64,000 nucleotides of DNA. Source: Bacteroidota bacterium. GTDB lineage: Bacteria; Bacteroidota; Bacteroidia; Bacteroidales; VadinHA17. Shown one piece after another: positions 34,629 through 43,476 of the stretch. The position numbers and the translations under genes are program-made. The stretch covers positions 1-64,000 of the forward strand of contig JADFDS010000021.1 of assembly GCA_018262715.1 (NCBI GenBank). Reading direction: 5' to 3'. The first letter of the stretch is position 1; every line of letters begins with the position of its first letter. Under the pieces are notes generated by a model. It worked only from the letters and a program-made list of their open reading frames with translations. It was not told where the DNA came from and did no database searches.

Positions 34629-36719
34629 TCAGGTCGACTGCAATCCTTCAGCCTGACCGCCATTGTTCCCGATTCCTCTTTTTTCCCTGAGCAGTTCCTT
34701 TATCTCCATCGTCCTTTTCTCCGTAAGGCTGTAACGAAAGGCAAAAACCAGAGCCAGCAGGCACAGAAGAACAGGCAAACCAATCTCCACCACCCGCATC
34801 ATAAGGAGGGTGTAAGGCGACTGTTTCTTGAGGGGGCCGACTCCGGCACTGATTGGCGCGAGGCTGGTTTCAATGACATCAAGTGGTGATCCGGGCTCCA
34901 GGGCATAGATCATCCTGTTCATCTCTGCTACGCTGCCGATAAGGTGTTCAGTGTGGTCACGGCTCTTCTTCTGTTCATTTGACCTGGTGCGGAGGTGGAC
35001 CAGCAGATCAAAGGAGCTGATCCTTGCCTTAGTAAGCTTTGATTGCATAATTAACGGCACTGTTGACCTTATCAGGCTGTCGGCTGCCGGAGCCGGCACA
35101 CCTGCCGTAGCAGAGGCAAGAGCCTCAATGTTCCTTTCGAGAGCTGCAATGTTTTGCCTGGTAACTGCATTTGCATTCATCAGCACGTTCTTCCTTTGAG
35201 CTTCAATCTCAGGAGTAATGACTTTCTTCCTGCCCGGTTTTTTAACTGCCTCACTCTCAAGATATACCAGGTAGTCCTTCGATTCCTTGAGTGCATCAGC
35301 AGCCTGTGACTGTGCATTCTTCAGCCATGTGCCGGCAGCAGCAGCATCACCCGTGTAACCTTTCCAGTAGGAAACTTTAGCCTGCATATCGCGAACGCTT
35401 CCCTGAAGGCCGTCAACCTTTGTCACCTGTGTCTCGTCGAAAAGAGTGAGGGTGATAAGCACTCCTGCAACGAAGCTGGCAAATGCCGTACCGAGTTTAA
35501 TGAACCACCAGTAAATGGAGTAATAGCTCCCCTCGGTGCGATGACCGGTACGAAGCTCATCCTCATCGCATATGTCGCCCACCATCGAAGATCCGAGAGT
35601 GAAAAAGAAGAGCATGCCGGCAGAAAGCATTATGGTGGGAATGATTACCAGGTAGGGATGCTCAGGATTGTAGCATACAATCTTTGAGAGCTGTGCCAGG
35701 GTCATGAGAAGCATGGAGATTATCAGAGTGTTCCGCTTACCGAGTTTCGGGCTGATCCAGTTGAGGGGGAAGACGGCAAGCACACCCGTGATTGCCCAGA
35801 TCGTTCCGTTTATCCCCAGCAGCCGCGCACCGGCAACCTTGTCTCCTCCAAAGACATAAAATATGGGAATGTATGAGCCCAGCAGGTTCACAAAATTGAA
35901 ACCCATTGCAAGGGTGAAGATGGTCAGCACCAGGTATATATAGTTCTTATTGGTGCCGACAACCTTCATATCCTGCCAGAAATGGGTTTTCTCCTGCTTC
36001 GCCACCCTGACGAATCCCGGTTCGCGCAGCTTCGCAGTCCACCAGAAAGAGAGCGGGATCAGAACAGCTGCGATCATCAGGGAAACGTACCGCATCCCGT
36101 CAGCTTCGTTGCCTCCAGATCCCCGGAACACTTCCATATTAGCCAGGGCAAATAGCCATGGAGTGCTCATGGCGAACAGATTGCCCACGAAACTTTTCCC
36201 GCTGAAGAGGCGGGTGCGTTCGTGGGGGTCAGATGTCATCTCCATCCCGAGCGCACCATGAGGTATCTCAAAGACGGTTGTGGCGGTGAAGAAGAGCAGC
36301 AGGGCAAAAAGAATATAGAATAACTGGAAACTCTGGAACCCGGTCTCACTGGGGAACCAGGCATGCACTGTCTCGCCTTTGGGAATCCACCACATGACCA
36401 CAAAGAAGACCGCAACGGCTATACCCCCGATCAGGAGGAAGGGTCTGCGCCTGCCGAACCTGCTCCGCGTGTTGTCTGACAGATGGCCTACGATGGGATC
36501 AGAAAACGCATCCCAGAGCCTGGGGATGATCATTATGAGCCCCAGCCAGAAAGCACTGAGACCCAGGCTGATATTTCCCATCAACCCCACCAGCTGACCG
36601 GCGATGTTGAACAGCGCCACCGGTATGATGCCACCTGCAGAATAGGCTGCGAGCTGACCGAATGTTATCCGGTCATAGCCCTGCACCGCCTTTCCGCGAC
36701 TCGTCTTCGTATCTTCCAT
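34629..36719 (-). CDS. GPH-type sugar:cation symporter with a large extra domain
   Basis: A 696-residue MFS transporter of the glycoside-pentoside-hexuronide type. The signature WDAFSDPIVGHLSDNTRSRF then GRRRPFLLIG lies between TM2 and TM3, and DEDELRTGHRTEGSYYSIYW comes before TM11. Eleven helices precede residue 430. About 200 residues of coiled-coil/alpha-helical sequence follow (about 430-628), and then the last helix (about 634-655) and a short charged tail. Ordinary GPH proteins are 450-500 residues. With both ends cytosolic, the insert would sit in the periplasm. It probably carries glucooligosaccharides from the periplasm to the cytosolic GH35 and GH94 enzymes. Confidence 0.88.
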   Translation of the reverse strand: MEDTKTSRGKAVQGYDRITFGQLAAYSAGGIIPVALFNIAGQLVGLMGNISLGLSAFWLGLIMIIPRLWDAFSDPIVGHLSDNTRSRFGRRRPFLLIGGIAVAVFFVVMWWIPKGETVHAWFPSETGFQSFQLFYILFALLLFFTATTVFEIPHGALGMEMTSDPHERTRLFSGKSFVGNLFAMSTPWLFALANMEVFRGSGGNEADGMRYVSLMIAAVLIPLSFWWTAKLREPGFVRVAKQEKTHFWQDMKVVGTNKNYIYLVLTIFTLAMGFNFVNLLGSYIPIFYVFGGDKVAGARLLGINGTIWAITGVLAVFPLNWISPKLGKRNTLIISMLLMTLAQLSKIVCYNPEHPYLVIIPTIMLSAGMLFFFTLGSSMVGDICDEDELRTGHRTEGSYYSIYWWFIKLGTAFASFVAGVLITLTLFDETQVTKVDGLQGSVRDMQAKVSYWKGYTGDAAAAGTWLKNAQSQAADALKESKDYLVYLESEAVKKPGRKKVITPEIEAQRKNVLMNANAVTRQNIAALERNIEALASATAGVPAPAADSLIRSTVPLIMQSKLTKARISSFDLLVHLRTRSNEQKKSRDHTEHLIGSVAEMNRMIYALEPGSPLDVIETSLAPISAGVGPLKKQSPYTLLMMRVVEIGLPVLLCLLALVFAFRYSLTEKRTMEIKELLREKRGIGNNGGQAEGLQST

Positions 36720-36740
36720 CAGAATTCCTGTTATGTGCTC

Positions 36741-39700
36741 TCAATATCTGATTATCACCTCTGCCGGGACCTCTGTAACGGAGATATCCCTGCCGGTGAA
36801 ACCTGTTAACTCATTTCCGTTTACAGTCACCCCTGACGGCATGGCGCCTCCGTTGAAGTTGCGTATCCTTATGCCTCCTGCGGGCAGGTTGAGATCGCCC
36901 GTAATACTGAACCGGTACGTGTTATCCTCCTTCCTGACGGAATAGGAGATATCTCCGTAATAGGTTGGCAGGTTGCTGACTGACATACCTCCCGGGGCAT
37001 CAATCCAGTCGCGGTACAGGGCGGCTGCAATTACCAGGGTGTGATCATACTCGTTCTCATAAACAAACATTGACCTGACGGCATTGATGAAATCACTTCC
37101 GCACCATGTGTGAGGCATGTCCCCGATGAATCCCGGAAAGCGGCGGTCTTTCCATACTACCTCCGCCCAGTGGTTCCATGCATGCGGCTTCTGGTCATCA
37201 AGAAGAAATTTAGTCAGTTCATGAGCCCTCTCCGGCTGGTCAAGCATAATGAATGAACCTATGAGCCTGCTTTCATAAGGTGTGTAATTAACCCACTCCA
37301 GCAATCCGTCCCTCCTCTTCCTGAAAAATTCGTAATACTGCTCAAAGGTGTTGTATACCTGGGGCACGGGGAGGTTCCCCAGCTCGTTGCACGGGGTAAG
37401 GGCAATGGTTGTCGACGTGGCGTCAAAATCCCCGAGCTCCACACATCCGGGGATATAGTCAATCCCCCTTATCTTCATAGCGAGGTCAATCGAGTTGTAT
37501 AGGTTCTTCCGGAACTCATCGCGCATCAGCGCTATCTTCGCACGGTGCTCATCATCACCCAGTATGTCCTGTATCTCCACGGCATCCTTCAGGCCCTTCA
37601 TAATGAAGAAATTATCCCAGTATGAGTGCATCGGCTTAGCCGAATAACCCTCATGGCTGATTGATTCGGGCACCAGCCCGTAATATGCCCTTACGCTGTC
37701 ATTGCCGTTCCTGAAATGATCTGTTGATCTCTCCGCGACAAGTGAACCGATATAATCAGCCGCTTTGATGACATGGTAATTCATGGACCTCAGGAATGCG
37801 GTGTCAGCAGTGAAATTGAAATACTCCCTGATAAGATAGATCAACTGGCCGTGGCTGTCATTTTCAGGCACGGGGTCAGACCCCCGGAAGTCGACAACGC
37901 ATGGCACCTTTCCGTTATCATACTGGTGTGCTGCGTACCATTCAATGAACTCCTTCACCTCCGGGACGATGCCTGATTTGAGAAGTGCTGATGATGTGAG
38001 CGATCCGTCACGGATCCAGCTCCTGTCATACGAACGTGAACCCGGCTGTATGCCCGCCCTGTCCCTGTTGATCAGAATATACGCCAGGTTTGACCGCCAT
38101 GTGTCAATCAGCCTGTCAGCCGAAAGAGGGAGATCAAAACGGATATGTCCTGTCCTCTTGTTCCAGTAGTCCGCTGACGCGAAAAACTTCTCCCCGGCTT
38201 CAGCAGTTGTCTGTGGAAGAGTGTGCGGCATAACCCCCTCACCCGATGATTTTGCCCTGATGACCTGAGGCGGATTTTCACCGGCCCCCTGCCCGGATGA
38301 TTCTCGGATAACGCTGTGGTATGGGATTATGGCAAATAATTCCTTCGACTCACCCGCTTTAAGCTTTATCCTGTACTTTACAATCCCGCCAGCCATCCCG
38401 GACGGATCCGTCACGCCCGACGAAACAGGCATCTCCCCCATGCGGATCATCTCAACCGGGTTGCCCTCATCGAACTTCGCGGCACCAAAGGATTCATACT
38501 CCTCAGTCAGCCTTACAGGCTTACCGTCTACTGAGATCAGCCCTTTGCTGATCTCCCTGACCGACACTATCCTTCCGATGCCGCCGACGGTGTTGAGAAA
38601 CTGGTAGTATGGATTCACCTGGTACGGACGGAGCAGAAGATAAAATTCCAACTCCAGCGGCTCTGCCAAAGTGTTTTCAAACCTGTAACCGATGTAAAGC
38701 TCCGAGTCGTCATTGGGCTTGCCGCCCGAGGAGACACCGGTCACAAACCTGATCCCGTTCTGCCTCCACTCAACGGAGGGAAGAAAAACATAATCACCGG
38801 AATATCCGGGAAAGCCCATAACCTGCTCCGGCTGGACGTTGCTGTGATTAATAAGCGTATTCCCGGTTTTAAGCATGGGCTCCAGTGAAAACCGTGCTTT
38901 TTCAGCCTCCACCATACCGTCCTCGCTTATCAACGCCTCCTTGGTATCGCTGCTGACCCCGGTGACTGTCCAGTATGAGGCACGTCCGCTGAAATAATCT
39001 GGATAACTTCCTGCTGGCGAGTTTCTTGCAGCATACATTATGAAATCATTGGAAGTCAGTGTACTCCTAACGTCAGGAATCTTTATCTCCCTGATGCCAT
39101 AGGACCTGTCGTTGGCCGGTTTCAGAAGGTCAATCCGGAGATAAGCCGCCTCGGCTTCCGGAAGTCTGATTATGCTGGAGCCGCCACGGTTGGGGCTGAC
39201 CGAATATGCCTTTTCCCATCTTTTTCCGTCTCCTGAAAGCAAAACGTCAAATTCTTCGGCATGACTGCCTTCGAACCATGCGATATAAAGCCCCCCGAAC
39301 TCCCGCCTCCCCTTGAAATCAAGGGTTATGCTCTGTTTACCCGCTTTCCTGCTTTGCCAGAAGGACTCACCTGATCCGTCAGCTGCAAGCCCCGGTCTGT
39401 GACCCCTGGCTGAGGAGGAAGCACTCATGACCGGCTCAGGCCAGACATCCGTCTCCGGAGGCAGGGGCTCAAACTTCAGGTCGTCGAGCCACAGGGTTCC
39501 CTTCCCTCCGACAAAGGAGGCAACGGTGAATTCAATCCTGTCGACCCTATTCATATCGTGGTCCTCCGTCGGTCCCCAGGCAAAACTGATGTGCCTTTTC
39601 TTTATGCGGATCTTCGTCCACTCCTGTGGAAAATCATAGTTGCGGTTATTGACCCACCAGACATTATTCCCGGTGCTGTCAATGAATTTTATCTCGAAAT

Positions 39701-40004
39701 TGTTCGAAGGTGATTCGGCCCTGAGCCAGAAGGTGAACTCGTAGTTCTCAGGCAGGTTTATCGGAAACATCTTCTGTATGCCGCCAAAACCTGTTCCCCC
39801 GGTAAAATCATAGTCAATCCTTACGGCATTGCCGGTTACCCCTTTTTCAGCGGATACATTCAGGGTAACACCGTCAGAGATGTTGTATGACCAGCCTGAA
39901 GCCTGATCAAAAGTCTCCAGTGTACGTTGCTGGGCTGTTGCGGCAAATGATGTCAGTGCAATGAGCAACAGCAGGGCTTCCGTTTTTCTGGTTCTGTAAT
40001 TCAT
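36741..40004 (-). CDS. Large periplasmic (alpha/alpha)6 protein with two CBM-like domains
   Basis: A 1087-residue exported protein (signal peptide TEALLLLIALTSFAATAQQ). About 26-185 is a CBM11-like beta-sandwich ending GTLWLDDLKFEPLPP. About 195-310 is an F5/8 type C (discoidin) domain (AADGSGESFWQSRKAGKQSI). A beta-rich domain spans 330-610. A helical barrel of about 380 residues (about 620-1000) carries SYDRSWIRDGS near 660, the YxRDxxW-like motif of many (alpha/alpha)6 glycosidases, then SHGQLIYLIREYF and MHSYWDNFFIMKG. A small C-terminal beta domain ends it. I cannot place the barrel in a named GH family. It lies inside the glucan PUL, 22 bp before the symporter gene, so a glycan substrate is likely. 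Confidence 0.75.
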   Translation of the reverse strand: MNYRTRKTEALLLLIALTSFAATAQQRTLETFDQASGWSYNISDGVTLNVSAEKGVTGNAVRIDYDFTGGTGFGGIQKMFPINLPENYEFTFWLRAESPSNNFEIKFIDSTGNNVWWVNNRNYDFPQEWTKIRIKKRHISFAWGPTEDHDMNRVDRIEFTVASFVGGKGTLWLDDLKFEPLPPETDVWPEPVMSASSSARGHRPGLAADGSGESFWQSRKAGKQSITLDFKGRREFGGLYIAWFEGSHAEEFDVLLSGDGKRWEKAYSVSPNRGGSSIIRLPEAEAAYLRIDLLKPANDRSYGIREIKIPDVRSTLTSNDFIMYAARNSPAGSYPDYFSGRASYWTVTGVSSDTKEALISEDGMVEAEKARFSLEPMLKTGNTLINHSNVQPEQVMGFPGYSGDYVFLPSVEWRQNGIRFVTGVSSGGKPNDDSELYIGYRFENTLAEPLELEFYLLLRPYQVNPYYQFLNTVGGIGRIVSVREISKGLISVDGKPVRLTEEYESFGAAKFDEGNPVEMIRMGEMPVSSGVTDPSGMAGGIVKYRIKLKAGESKELFAIIPYHSVIRESSGQGAGENPPQVIRAKSSGEGVMPHTLPQTTAEAGEKFFASADYWNKRTGHIRFDLPLSADRLIDTWRSNLAYILINRDRAGIQPGSRSYDRSWIRDGSLTSSALLKSGIVPEVKEFIEWYAAHQYDNGKVPCVVDFRGSDPVPENDSHGQLIYLIREYFNFTADTAFLRSMNYHVIKAADYIGSLVAERSTDHFRNGNDSVRAYYGLVPESISHEGYSAKPMHSYWDNFFIMKGLKDAVEIQDILGDDEHRAKIALMRDEFRKNLYNSIDLAMKIRGIDYIPGCVELGDFDATSTTIALTPCNELGNLPVPQVYNTFEQYYEFFRKRRDGLLEWVNYTPYESRLIGSFIMLDQPERAHELTKFLLDDQKPHAWNHWAEVVWKDRRFPGFIGDMPHTWCGSDFINAVRSMFVYENEYDHTLVIAAALYRDWIDAPGGMSVSNLPTYYGDISYSVRKEDNTYRFSITGDLNLPAGGIRIRNFNGGAMPSGVTVNGNELTGFTGRDISVTEVPAEVIIRY

Positions 40005-40051
40005 GATACGGGTTTCGGTTGGCGGTTTCAGGAAGGATTCAGGTTAAAGCG

Positions 40052-41431
40052 CTACAGGTATGAGAATCCGAGCGTCTGAAGGCCTTCCAGGATCACCGTA
40101 TCCTTCATCACGTAGTTCCATACCAGTCCGGTTCTGAAGTTCTCTATCATTATAAGCATCGGACCCTGATCGATGCCGATGAAATCATCATTTACCCATC
40201 CTGCGGTAAGGTTGAATGAATCATAATACCCGTACCTGCCCCAGATTTTGTCTCCCATCTTCTCATTTATTGACCTTATGGTGGGGATAACAATCTCCGG
40301 TGCAAATGGCAGAGAGGAGAGCGGTCCGTAAGGTGCGATGGTGCCGTCATCAAAGTAGTTGTAATCCGGTCCGCTGGTTCCTCTGCCGGCATAGCCCAGG
40401 AACTCCTTTCCGTTGAAGTTGTATTTGTCACCGGGCCCGTCACTTGCCGTGATGCCCCAGCAGAGAGAATCATACCCGACCCATCCGTGAGGATTGTCAA
40501 TCGCATACTGCCGCTGAACGTAGGTCGCCCGACGCGAGTTCTCGAAATAATCTATTCCCTTGTCGCGAATGTATTCATCGGCCAATCCCCTGAAGTCAAT
40601 GAAGCAATGAGAGAACTGATGGCCGAAAAGCGGAGGAAAGGCCACGTGTGAAAGCCCCTCATACGGAGTCTGCCATTTGTAGCTGCTGAGCCATGACCTG
40701 TAGCTTTCCCTGGCATCATCAAGCCCTGTTCCTGCAGCAAGGATATAAAGGAACAGCGCCTCATTGTAACCGCTCCATCCCATATTATGAAGCCCTGACT
40801 CAGGGTGCCAGCCCATGGATATCTGCCTTGCATAGTCACCTGTATCAGGCATCATCATGAAGTCCCACTCAATATTCCCGAGTATCCGTGACGCCTGTGA
40901 GCGGATCTGACTTTCTGTTTCGTTTTCACGGTCATAGTAATTCCTTGCGAAGAGTATCCCCATCATAAGCAGCCCGGTATCCACCGAGGAGAGTTCGCAC
41001 CTCCATTCCCGGAGGCCTGTATCCATCCGGAGAAAATGATAGTAAAATCCCTTGTAGCCGGAAGCCAGAGTATCAGGACTCTGAAGTGAATTCACAAAAA
41101 AATTCATCATGTTGAGGGTTATCTGTGCCGCCTCATCCCGTGTTATCCATCCCCTTTCCGCACCAATGGCGAACGAGGGGATGCCGAACCCGGTGGATGC
41201 TATGCTTGCCGGCGCCCATGATGCGGTGCGGTCCTTGACTATGCCCCACTCCGGGTGATGTTCACCCATGAAAAAGAGGAAAGTCTTTTTCTGAATAGAA
41301 TCAAGCATCGCCTCATCTGCGGATGACAGTACATAGTCAACCTTGCCCTGCGAGCGGAAAACTGTCTGCTGAGGCTGATTGCATGCGGCTGACACAAGTG
41401 CCGCCAGTAAAATGGAGTATATCTTTTTCAT
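40052..41431 (-). CDS. PF10091/GH144-like lipoprotein, probable periplasmic beta-1,2-glucanase
   Basis: A 459-residue lipoprotein (signal ending LVSAACNQPQQ) of the Putative glucoamylase family PF10091, which contains GH144 beta-1,2-glucanases. Typical segments are DSIQKKTFLFFMGEHHPEWG, GFGIPSFAIGAERGWITRDEA, LSSVDTGLLMMGILFARNYY, GWSGYNEALFLYILAAGTGL, DGPGDKYN and a C-terminal GIDQGPMLIMIENFRTGLVW. It differs from its neighbour (41438-43402) in having SSVDTGLLMMG where the neighbour has GGDLVESSFLIQG. No acidic residues follow the lipid Cys, so it probably faces the periplasm. Known GH144 members include endo-beta-1,2-glucanase and an exo enzyme releasing sophorose. Confidence 0.83.
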   Translation of the reverse strand: MKKIYSILLAALVSAACNQPQQTVFRSQGKVDYVLSSADEAMLDSIQKKTFLFFMGEHHPEWGIVKDRTASWAPASIASTGFGIPSFAIGAERGWITRDEAAQITLNMMNFFVNSLQSPDTLASGYKGFYYHFLRMDTGLREWRCELSSVDTGLLMMGILFARNYYDRENETESQIRSQASRILGNIEWDFMMMPDTGDYARQISMGWHPESGLHNMGWSGYNEALFLYILAAGTGLDDARESYRSWLSSYKWQTPYEGLSHVAFPPLFGHQFSHCFIDFRGLADEYIRDKGIDYFENSRRATYVQRQYAIDNPHGWVGYDSLCWGITASDGPGDKYNFNGKEFLGYAGRGTSGPDYNYFDDGTIAPYGPLSSLPFAPEIVIPTIRSINEKMGDKIWGRYGYYDSFNLTAGWVNDDFIGIDQGPMLIMIENFRTGLVWNYVMKDTVILEGLQTLGFSYL

Positions 41432-41437
41432 AGGTTT

Positions 41438-43402
41438 TCAGTATGTAAATCCCAGTTTATCGAGGCCGGTCTGCACTTCCGGGGCTGACATGAATAAATC
41501 CCAGAGTAGACCTGTACGATGGTTCTCAATCATGCAGATAATTGGTCCCTGGTCAATGGCCAGGTATGATGTTGCCCACCATCCTTCAGTCGGATTGAAG
41601 GCATCATGGAAACCGTACTCACCCCATAGCCGGTCTCCGAGAATGTAATAAAAATGCCTGATTGCATTCATCGACTGTTCCGGAGTATACGGCAGTGATG
41701 ATATGGCTGCCGTTGGAGAGATGACTCCCAGATCATTTGTGGGAGAGTGGGCGCTGTAACCCTGGTGGTTGTCACTGGCCGTCAGTCCCCAGCATTCACC
41801 GCTGTACCCCACGTAACTGAACGGGTTTGTCTCGCAGTGCTTCCAGTTAATAAGTGAATGGGCCGTGTTCTGTTCGAGGTAATTGACCCAGGTATCCTGA
41901 AGGTTTCGCGGATCAAGCCCCAGGAACGAATAATGGGTGAAGAAGAGCGGACCGCCATATGCCCACCCCATCGGCAGCATGATTCCGTAGTAGGTGTTTC
42001 CGTTCATTATGGCGCCGTCATTCATGTAACCGTACCTGTAAGTATCCCTGCTGATGGTATGAGTGGGTGACCCTGCACCCAGGAGATAACAGATCAGTGT
42101 TTCATTGTAGCCGCGAAGGATCATATTCATCTGGAAGCCGTAGTTGGGCGACCAGTGCCAGTAAAGCGCGTTCTGTCCCTGTGTGAAGAAATCAAACTCA
42201 ACCGCCTGCCAGAGTGCATTTATGCGGTCAATGATCAGCTTCTCGGCTGCGACGCCCGCATCGAGGTACTGCCTGAAGGTGATCAGCCCCTGGATGAGAA
42301 ACGAACTCTCAACCAGGTCACCGCCGTTATCCTTCTCGCTGAACGGCACGATACGGCCGGTGGACCCGTTCAGCCAGTGCGGCCAGACACCGTGATAACG
42401 GTCACATGTCTCAAGAAAATCAAGAATTTTGTCCATGTGAGCAAGGCCCTCCGCCCTGGTAATGAACCCCCTCTCCATTGCCACAACCATGGCCATGATG
42501 CCAAATCCGGAGCCTCCGGTGGTGACAACGTCACCCGAAGTGTTGCGCTCCCGCGCAAGCCCGCTGGAAGGATGCGCAAAGTCATAGAAATATCTGAAGG
42601 TCTGACGCTGAACCAGATCAAGCAGTTCATCGTCACTTATGAGCGGAAACTTGGGACGGAGGTCAGGACCGGTGTAAAAGCTGTTGCTGAAACCGTCAAA
42701 GGTGTACCCGTTGACACCCTTCAACCCGGTAGTAACGGTAAAAGCATATTTTTTGTAATAGTCAAGCCCGGAAGTAGTCGTGACTGTAACCCTCCGGTTG
42801 CTTTCTGAAAGGGAATACTGAACCGGGGCCGGGAAATAAAAATATCCCTGGTAATCGGCCGGATCCAGCTCCTCCGAAAAATCGACAACAATCGATACAG
42901 CTGCCAGGTTTACATTCCGTGGCCTTACCGGAGGCATGAAGGACTCACCGTTTACTGTGACAGTGGTTATCAGCATTTTACCGTTCACGGTTGTGAAACT
43001 GTAGGTCACCCCCGGAAAAGTTTCGCGGCTTGCGCCGCGGAGTGTTGAAGTGATCTCAAGGGTATATTCTGAAAGATGATCAAGGCTGGATGAAGGCTGC
43101 AGTACCACTGTCCTGTTGTCATCAATGAAGGTAATGGCTGCAGGTATTGCCGTCACGCCCCCCTTCTTCAGGAAAACACTCTTTCGTGCCGCGGCGGTGT
43201 CAAGAGCGCTGCTGAACTCAATCACGGCATTCCTGTCTACCGGGATATCCGTCAGCGGGTTGTTCAGGTCAAGGTATACCGTTCCCACCTTTGCCCTCAC
43301 AAGCTGGATCAGTCCGGGTTCACCTCCCGGATCATTCCTGTCACATGAAAAAAGCAACAATGACAAAATGATAAGCCACGCTCCCGTTAACCCTCTTTTC
43401 AT
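41438..43402 (-). CDS. GH144-type lipoprotein with Ig-like domains, probable surface endo-beta-1,2-glucanase
   Basis: A 654-residue lipoprotein (LLLFSCDRNDPGGEPG). Two Big_5-like Ig domains span about 30-130 and 140-240. The PF10091/GH144 catalytic domain starts with DDELLDLVQRQTFRYFYDFA, then GGSGFGIMAMVVAMERGFIT, PFSEKDNGGDLVESSFLIQG, MILRGYNETLICYLLGAGSP, LTASDNHQGYSAHSPTNDLG and AIDQGPIICMIENHRTGLLW. The Asp residues after the lipid Cys suggest export to the cell surface. It follows an intrinsic terminator and is the first enzyme gene of the PUL. The ATG at 43402 is chosen for its signal peptide. GH144 attacks beta-1,2-glucan, so it likely makes the oligosaccharides imported by SusCD. Confidence 0.87.
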   Translation of the reverse strand: MKRGLTGAWLIILSLLLFSCDRNDPGGEPGLIQLVRAKVGTVYLDLNNPLTDIPVDRNAVIEFSSALDTAAARKSVFLKKGGVTAIPAAITFIDDNRTVVLQPSSSLDHLSEYTLEITSTLRGASRETFPGVTYSFTTVNGKMLITTVTVNGESFMPPVRPRNVNLAAVSIVVDFSEELDPADYQGYFYFPAPVQYSLSESNRRVTVTTTSGLDYYKKYAFTVTTGLKGVNGYTFDGFSNSFYTGPDLRPKFPLISDDELLDLVQRQTFRYFYDFAHPSSGLARERNTSGDVVTTGGSGFGIMAMVVAMERGFITRAEGLAHMDKILDFLETCDRYHGVWPHWLNGSTGRIVPFSEKDNGGDLVESSFLIQGLITFRQYLDAGVAAEKLIIDRINALWQAVEFDFFTQGQNALYWHWSPNYGFQMNMILRGYNETLICYLLGAGSPTHTISRDTYRYGYMNDGAIMNGNTYYGIMLPMGWAYGGPLFFTHYSFLGLDPRNLQDTWVNYLEQNTAHSLINWKHCETNPFSYVGYSGECWGLTASDNHQGYSAHSPTNDLGVISPTAAISSLPYTPEQSMNAIRHFYYILGDRLWGEYGFHDAFNPTEGWWATSYLAIDQGPIICMIENHRTGLLWDLFMSAPEVQTGLDKLGFTY

Positions 43403-43417
43403 GATGGATCGCTCTTT

Positions 43418-43453
43418 AAAAAGGGAGGGTCCCGGCAAGAGCCCGGACCCTCC
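43418..43453 (-). terminator. Intrinsic terminator inside the PUL
   Basis: Reading the minus strand, an 11-bp GC-rich stem with a one-base bulge (43424-43453; GGAGGGTCC paired with GGACCCTCC) is followed by TTTTT (43418-43422). It lies after the LamG lipoprotein gene and 16 nt before the GH144 start. Confidence 0.75.
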
Positions 43454-43476
43454 TGTTTTCCGATAGAAAATTGATA

